Shown here: positions 44,735 to 49,130 of the stretch, in pieces
How the letters are laid out: every line of letters starts with the position of its first letter
How positions within the stretch are numbered: position 1 is the stretch's first letter
DNA from: Azospirillum soli
GTDB taxonomy: Bacteria > Pseudomonadota > Alphaproteobacteria > Azospirillales > Azospirillaceae
Direction: 5' to 3'
NCBI RefSeq assembly: GCF_017876165.1
Contig: NZ_JAGINQ010000035.1
Coordinates: forward strand, 1-49,130
Length of the DNA stretch: 49,130 nucleotides
Made by a program: the position numbers and the translations under genes
The notes under the pieces: model-generated
What the model saw: the letters and a program-made list of their open reading frames with translations, nothing else
The model's database searches: none
What the model was told of the DNA's origin: nothing

Positions 44735-46309
44735 TTACACGAACACCAGCCAGGACGCGGAAAACTGGCTTGGCGTGTTGCCCGCCAAGGTGATCGTGTC
44801 GCCGTTCAGGAAGTCGAGCATCATGCTGCTGGAACCGACCGCCTTCAGGGCATAGCCCCGCCCGCTGGCAAGCTCGATCCGGTCGCCGGCGGCGTAGTTG
44901 AAGTCCAGGATCGTATCGGCTCCATCCCCCACCTGGAAGCGGAACACATCGGCGTCATCGCCGCCGAACAGCATGTCGGACCCGAGACCGCCGACCAACG
45001 TGTCACTGCCGACGTCGCCGTACAGCCGGTCGTCGTCGCGGCCCCCGTACAGCAGGTCATCGCCGGCACCGCCGTAGAGGCTGTCGGAGCCCATGTTGCC
45101 GAACAGCGTGTCGGACCCGCGATTGCCGAACAGGAGGTCGGCGCCGTTGTCCCCGTTCAGTTGGTCGTTTCCTTCACCGCCCCACAGGGTGTCGTTGTCC
45201 ACCCCGCCGTAGAGCTGATCGTCGCCGTCGTCGCCGAACAGCGTGTCCTCGCCCTGGTTGCCGCAGAGAAGGTCGTTGTTGGCGCCCCCGCGCAGGACGT
45301 CCCGTCCGGCCCCGCCGAACAGCGTGTCGTTGCCGGTCCGCCCCTCCAGGACGTTGCCTTCAGCGTTGCCGGTCAGCACGTCGGACCCGGTGCCGCCGAC
45401 CGCGTTCTCGATGACGGCCCCATAGGCGATGGCGATGTTCTGCCGCGCCGGGGAGCCGCCGCCCTTCACGCCGATGGAGCTGAAGCCGCCGGCGTTCAGG
45501 TTGATGGTCGCCCCCAGAACCTGGTTGGACGCGTCGAACGTGTCGATCCCGCCGGCATCCCAGATGGTCCTCAGTTCCTCCGCCGAGGCGCTGAACTGAT
45601 AGGTGTCGTTGCCGGTCTGGTAGGAGGTGTTGGCGCCGTACAGGTATTGGATCGCCGCGATGTCGTACAGCATCGGCCCGGCCGGGAAGACCCCCGCTCC
45701 AGGAGCGTTGTTGTAGGACATCGCGGTGTATTGGTTGGTCTCCGTGCCGGACGGAAGCGTGATGGCGCCGTCGAAGGGATGCTTCAGCCCCAGCGCGTGG
45801 CCGATCTCATGCACCATCACCATGAAGCCGAAGTTGCCGGGCTGGGGCGACTGGTTGGCCGAACCGTTGGGGTTGAGCCAGATGTCTCCGCCCGCCCCCT
45901 CGGAGCTGTACGGGAAATAGGCGTGGCCGGAGGTGCTGGAAGGCAGGGTGGCGCTGAAGGCCACGCGGATGTCGCCCACCTGCGACGGGGTTTCGGACAC
46001 CTGCACGAAGCTGACGTTGGCGACGGCCGACCAGGATTGCAGGGCCTGGACGAAGGCGCTCTGCTGGATCGCGTTCAGGGGCGTCAGGTTGTTCCCCCAG
46101 GGCTCCCCGCTGCCGGTGCTGGGGCCATAGCCGCCGGTGCCCACCGGTGCCGACGACCAGCTGCTGCCGTAGGTGGGAAAGCTGTAGGTCAGCGACAGGC
46201 CCGTTCCGACCGGTCCGCCCCATTTGGTCTCGGACAAAAGCGCGTTGATGTAGGCCTGCGAAGAGCTGAGAACCTCAGAAACCCGCTCGCTGCTGGTGGG
46301 CGTCGCCAT
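44735..46309 (-). CDS. Serralysin-type M10 metalloprotease with RTX repeats
   Basis: 524 aa from ATG 46309. The catalytic site is HExxHxxGxxH: His167, Glu168, His171 and His177 in VHEIGHALGLKHPFDGA, with the Met-turn at Met197 (YTAMSYN). Residues about 330-470 are RTX repeats (GTGSDVLTGNAEGNVLEGRT, GGAGDDLLYGGRDDDRLYGD). The C-terminus ends SASWLVFV, matching the hydrophobic tail of type I secretion substrates; there is no Sec signal. Serralysins are exported by an ABC exporter and fold with extracellular Ca2+. No exporter or inhibitor gene adjoins it. It is the second RTX protein in the window. Confidence 0.94.
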   Translation of the reverse strand: MATPTSSERVSEVLSSSQAYINALLSETKWGGPVGTGLSLTYSFPTYGSSWSSAPVGTGGYGPSTGSGEPWGNNLTPLNAIQQSAFVQALQSWSAVANVSFVQVSETPSQVGDIRVAFSATLPSSTSGHAYFPYSSEGAGGDIWLNPNGSANQSPQPGNFGFMVMVHEIGHALGLKHPFDGAITLPSGTETNQYTAMSYNNAPGAGVFPAGPMLYDIAAIQYLYGANTSYQTGNDTYQFSASAEELRTIWDAGGIDTFDASNQVLGATINLNAGGFSSIGVKGGGSPARQNIAIAYGAVIENAVGGTGSDVLTGNAEGNVLEGRTGNDTLFGGAGRDVLRGGANNDLLCGNQGEDTLFGDDGDDQLYGGVDNDTLWGGEGNDQLNGDNGADLLFGNRGSDTLFGNMGSDSLYGGAGDDLLYGGRDDDRLYGDVGSDTLVGGLGSDMLFGGDDADVFRFQVGDGADTILDFNYAAGDRIELASGRGYALKAVGSSSMMLDFLNGDTITLAGNTPSQFSASWLVFV

Positions 46310-46635
46310 AAGCAATCTCTCCTGGCCCCGGACCGGGGAAATTCGTTCTATCGCAGTGCGCCTGCTGGTTGCGCGATTTTCTGCAAATTGTGGGGAAATT
46401 AGCGAATTCACGGTGCCCCGACAACGTCGCTCTTTTCCTTCTTGCCGTGATGTCCATGCGATGTTTCGCCTCGGCTTGAGAGAAAAGCTGGACCGAATCG
46501 CCCATACCGAACACACGATCGGCAATGGACGGAAAGGACGCTGCTCTGCTACAAGAACGGTCCGCGCGCCCGTGTGCAATCATCTTGTTCCGCAAGGCAA
46601 TCTCTTCGCAACACAAGCGAGCCCCGCTTCGCGTG
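46310..46635. other. Divergent intergenic region
   Basis: 326 bp between the protease start and the TPR remnant. Around 46345-46450 it is AT-richer than the flanks and should contain the protease promoter. A frame extension of the TPR ORF upstream to ATG 46525 is possible but lacks a ribosome site. No gene or clear repeat seen. Confidence 0.35.
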
Positions 46636-47121
46636 ATGCCCCCCACCGACGATCCCTCCTACGTCCTGGCTCATTCTCTGGCCTGTTCCCTCGCGTGCTG
46701 GCGGGCCGGTGATTTTGGGAAAGCGGAGAGAATTTGCCGGGCTCTTCTGGCGGAGCATTCCCATCACCCGGCCGTCCTGATGATGCTTTCCCTAACCCTG
46801 CATGGCGGCGGGAACAGCGCGGTAGCCCTCGGATTCGCGCGCCGCGCCATCGCCGTCGCCTCTTTGGCCGCCGAGGCCCACCACAACGCCGGGGTGATTC
46901 TGACCGCTCTCGGTCGGCTGGACGAAGCCCTGCCCTGCTTCCATCAGGCCATTGTGCTCGCCCCCTCGCATCTTCCGGAGCGGCCGGTGCCACACTGGCG
47001 CGCCTGCAGGGGCAGGGCCGAATCCGGTACCGTCGAACTCGACCTCGGCTTCACGGTGGACGCGGCGTACGCCCACGCCGCGTCGCCGATTCCCCCGCGG
47101 CTATCGCCGCTTGGCCGCTGA
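46636..47121 (+). CDS. Short TPR protein, probably a truncated transferase
   Basis: 161 aa from ATG 46636. Residues 8-120 hold about three TPRs (SLACWRAGDFGKAERICRAL, LMMLSLTLHGGGNSAVALGF, AGVILTALGRLDEALPCFHQ), matching the N-termini of the TPR-GT proteins elsewhere in the window. After IVLAPSHLPERPVPHWR the sequence turns low-complexity and unlike TPR or transferase (RGRAESGTVELDLG, PPRLSPLGR). The catalytic domain is missing. Likely a remnant left by deletion or frameshift, though a short TPR adaptor is possible. It precedes the exostosin-like gene by 15 bp. Confidence 0.5.
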   Translation: MPPTDDPSYVLAHSLACSLACWRAGDFGKAERICRALLAEHSHHPAVLMMLSLTLHGGGNSAVALGFARRAIAVASLAAEAHHNAGVILTALGRLDEALPCFHQAIVLAPSHLPERPVPHWRACRGRAESGTVELDLGFTVDAAYAHAASPIPPRLSPLGR

Positions 47122-47136
47122 AACACCGGACCAGCC

Positions 47137-49038
47137 ATGTCTTCAGCCATCGTGTTCGTTCACCTGGGTGACGCGCTGCCGCCTTATCTGGACGACGCGC
47201 TCGCCCAGGCGCGGCTGTTCAACGAGGGCGAGATCCTGCTGATCGGCAACGCGGCGGCCATGGCCGCCACGCCGCCGGACCCCGCGCTCGGCATCCGCCT
47301 GCTTCCTGTGGAGGAACTGCCGGTTTCGCCGAAGCTGGAGACATTCCGCCAAACCGCCACTACGGACCGCGCCTTCCGCTTTGGCTTCTGGACCTACGTC
47401 ATCGAGCGGTTCTTCCATGTCGAGGCTGCAATGGCCGCGCTCGGCCTCACCAATGTCCTCCACCTGGAAACCGATAACCTCCTCTACGCCGACACCGAAC
47501 AGCTGTGTCCGGAACTGGAGCGGCTCTATCCCGGCCTCGCCGTTCCTTTCGACAACGACCGGCGCGGCATTGCCGGGCTGATGTATGCCCGCGACGCCGC
47601 TGCGATGGGAAGCTTCACCCATTTCATCGCCGAGTTCTTCGCGCGCAATCCCGGCGTGCGGATCAACGACATGATCCTGCTGGGCCTGTTTCGTGAGCGG
47701 CTGGGGCCGGCCTTCATGGACGCGCTTCCCGTCATCCCCACGGGTGGTCCGCCGCCGGTGGGCAGCCTAGCCGGACACACCCCGGCCGACCCGGCGTTCT
47801 ACAGCCGGAACTTCGACGCGATCCAGGCCGTGTTCGACACCGGCGCGCTCGGCCAGTATCTGGGCGGCGTCGATCCGCGCAACGTGCGGGGACGGCGCAC
47901 GGTCGGTTTCCTCAACGAAAGCGCCGTCTATCAGCCATCCAATTACCGTTTTCGCCTGATTCCCGATGCCGAGGGGCGGCGCATCCCGCATCTGGGCGGC
48001 ACAGGACCGGAGGGCGGCGAGCGATTCTGGCCCATCGTCAACCTGCACATCCATTCCAAGGATCTGGCCGTCCACCGGTCACGCCCGCCCATCGTCGCCG
48101 TACCGCCTGCCCCACCGCCCCCGGCCATTCCGGCCGATCTGCCGGAAGCGGAGATCATCACGGGGGAGCGCCTTCAGGCCCTAGCCGACATCTCGGTGAT
48201 CGACGACTCCACCTATGCATTCCACACCAGCCTGCGGGCCACCCCGGCGATCCGCCTGTGCCGCTTCGCAGGCCCTCGCAACCACCTGACCGTCGAGGGG
48301 GCGGCCCAACTCCGCGAACTGCAGCGGGCGTCCGTCATCTTCGTCTATCCATATCTGCTCGACAGCTTCATCCTCCATATCCTGCCGCACCTGACGCAGC
48401 GCTTCGTCTTGGTCTGTCACAACAGCGACCACCGGATCGGCGATCGCTACCGGCCCTTCCTGGACGATGTCCGGCTGATTCACTGCTTCGCCCAGAACGC
48501 GGAGACGGAGCATCCCAAGCTGTCGGCGCTTCCCATTGGTCTCGCCAACGCCCAATGGCCGCACGGGGACACGGCAGCGCTCAGCGCCGTCGCCCGCGAG
48601 GACCGGCCAAAGACCGGCCTGCTCTACGCAAATTTCGAGATCAGGACGAACCGCGCGGCGCGCCAGCCCATCTTCGATCTCCTGAAGGACAAGCCCTTCG
48701 TCACGCAGTCCCCACCCAAACCCTACCGGCCCTATCTGGAGGAACTGGCAAGCCACCGTTTCTGCATCTCGCCACCAGGCAACGGGCCAGACTGCCACCG
48801 AACCTGGGAGGCGGTCTCCCTCGGCGTCATCCCGATTGTCCAGACCGGGACGTGGATGCGCTCCTTCGCGGACCTGCCCCTGGTCGCGGTGGACCGGTGG
48901 GACATCATCGACGAAGCCTTCCTGGAGCGTGAGTATCAACGGATACAGGCGACTCCCCGCCGGCTCGACAAGGCCATGGTCGGTTACTGGCGCAACCAGA
49001 TCAGGTCGGCCCTACGGGCCGGTCGCGACCTGCCCTAG
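47137..49038 (+). CDS. Two-domain protein with C-terminal exostosin-like glycosyltransferase
   Basis: 633 aa from ATG 47137. Residues 1-300 (FVHLGDALPPYLDDALAQAR, LHLETDNLLYADTEQL, AVPFDNDRRGIAGLMYARDA) look like a GT-A-style domain with a possible acidic metal site in ETDN. A proline-rich linker (about 325-340, VPPAPPPPAIPADLP) follows. The C-terminal half resembles the exostosin-like family: FVLVCHNSDHRIGDRYRPFL, LYANFEIRTNRAARQPIFDL and HRFCISPPGNGPDCHRTWEA with VSLGVIPIV. The stop TAG lies within the CTAG target of the inserted element at 49035, so the natural C-terminus may have been changed. Confidence 0.8.
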   Translation: MSSAIVFVHLGDALPPYLDDALAQARLFNEGEILLIGNAAAMAATPPDPALGIRLLPVEELPVSPKLETFRQTATTDRAFRFGFWTYVIERFFHVEAAMAALGLTNVLHLETDNLLYADTEQLCPELERLYPGLAVPFDNDRRGIAGLMYARDAAAMGSFTHFIAEFFARNPGVRINDMILLGLFRERLGPAFMDALPVIPTGGPPPVGSLAGHTPADPAFYSRNFDAIQAVFDTGALGQYLGGVDPRNVRGRRTVGFLNESAVYQPSNYRFRLIPDAEGRRIPHLGGTGPEGGERFWPIVNLHIHSKDLAVHRSRPPIVAVPPAPPPPAIPADLPEAEIITGERLQALADISVIDDSTYAFHTSLRATPAIRLCRFAGPRNHLTVEGAAQLRELQRASVIFVYPYLLDSFILHILPHLTQRFVLVCHNSDHRIGDRYRPFLDDVRLIHCFAQNAETEHPKLSALPIGLANAQWPHGDTAALSAVAREDRPKTGLLYANFEIRTNRAARQPIFDLLKDKPFVTQSPPKPYRPYLEELASHRFCISPPGNGPDCHRTWEAVSLGVIPIVQTGTWMRSFADLPLVAVDRWDIIDEAFLEREYQRIQATPRRLDKAMVGYWRNQIRSALRAGRDLP

Positions 49039-49130
49039 TACTACTGTGTCATAAATCTGATCCCATATAGGGTCTATGACACAGGCGAGTTTGGATAGGC
49101 AGGACGCGGCGGAGCGTCGGTTTGAGGAGT
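49035..49130 (+). mobile_element. Left end of an insertion sequence (continues past the window)
   Basis: CTAG (49035-49038) is followed by the terminal sequence also seen at 1204; the identity runs to 49084 (tatgacacag). After that this copy continues into gcgagtttggataggcagga, new sequence that presumably leads to a transposase gene outside the window. Within the end, tgtgtcata (49045-49053) and tatgacaca (49075-49083) form an internal inverted repeat. Family likely IS630-like from the CTAG target; not proven. Confidence 0.7.

Overview
The window is GC-rich alphaproteobacterial DNA. A RepA-type plasmid initiator with iterons lies in its middle, so the region is plasmid-borne. Its genes and style fit an Azospirillum polysaccharide plasmid (compare pRhico of A. 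brasilense Sp7 and its relatives). The genus and plasmid assignment is inference from gene content; nothing was searched.

Layout. (1) 208-13774: mostly plus-strand glycosyltransferases. They include three enzymes with TPR repeats, one of them an O-GlcNAc-transferase-like GT41 protein, and they surround a secreted-type RTX repeat protein (4117-5616) with its own strong terminator. A minus-strand glycosyltransferase (902-1961) is dead, split by a 53-57 bp palindromic insertion. A decayed glycosyltransferase fragment and a row of four hairpins lie near 12.4-12.8 kb. (2) 13802-19388: a minus-strand operon manC-gmd-fcl-GT61-GT2 that makes and uses GDP-fucose. (3) 19495-20896: replication origin with about nine iteron copies around repA. 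(4) 21078-23309: pseB and pseC, the first two pseudaminic-acid genes, with a frameshift in one and a nonsense codon in the other. (5) 23415-29555: a small unknown gene, galE, rmlC-B-D-A (dTDP-L-rhamnose) and a UDP-xylose synthase. (6) 29573-35640: a minus-strand five-gene operon with an aminotransferase, a GT8/methyltransferase fusion, an unusual SDR epimerase and two glycosyltransferases. (7) 35949-37527: fossils of an IS3-family and an IS5-family element. (8) 37833-49038: more glycosyltransferases, an M23 peptidase, a serralysin-type M10 protease with RTX repeats, a TPR remnant and a two-domain exostosin-like protein. The left end of an insertion sequence closes the window; its first 50 bp match the palindromic element at 1205.

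Together the genes supply GDP-mannose/fucose, UDP-galactose, dTDP-rhamnose, UDP-xylose and possibly an amino-deoxyhexose, with some sixteen transferases to use them. This fits exopolysaccharide, LPS or surface-protein glycosylation. No polymerase, flippase or type I secretion genes are in the window, so it is only part of the pathway. The plasmid shows clear gene decay: three genes carry a stop where a Trp codon is expected, one carries a frameshift, and there are IS remnants.
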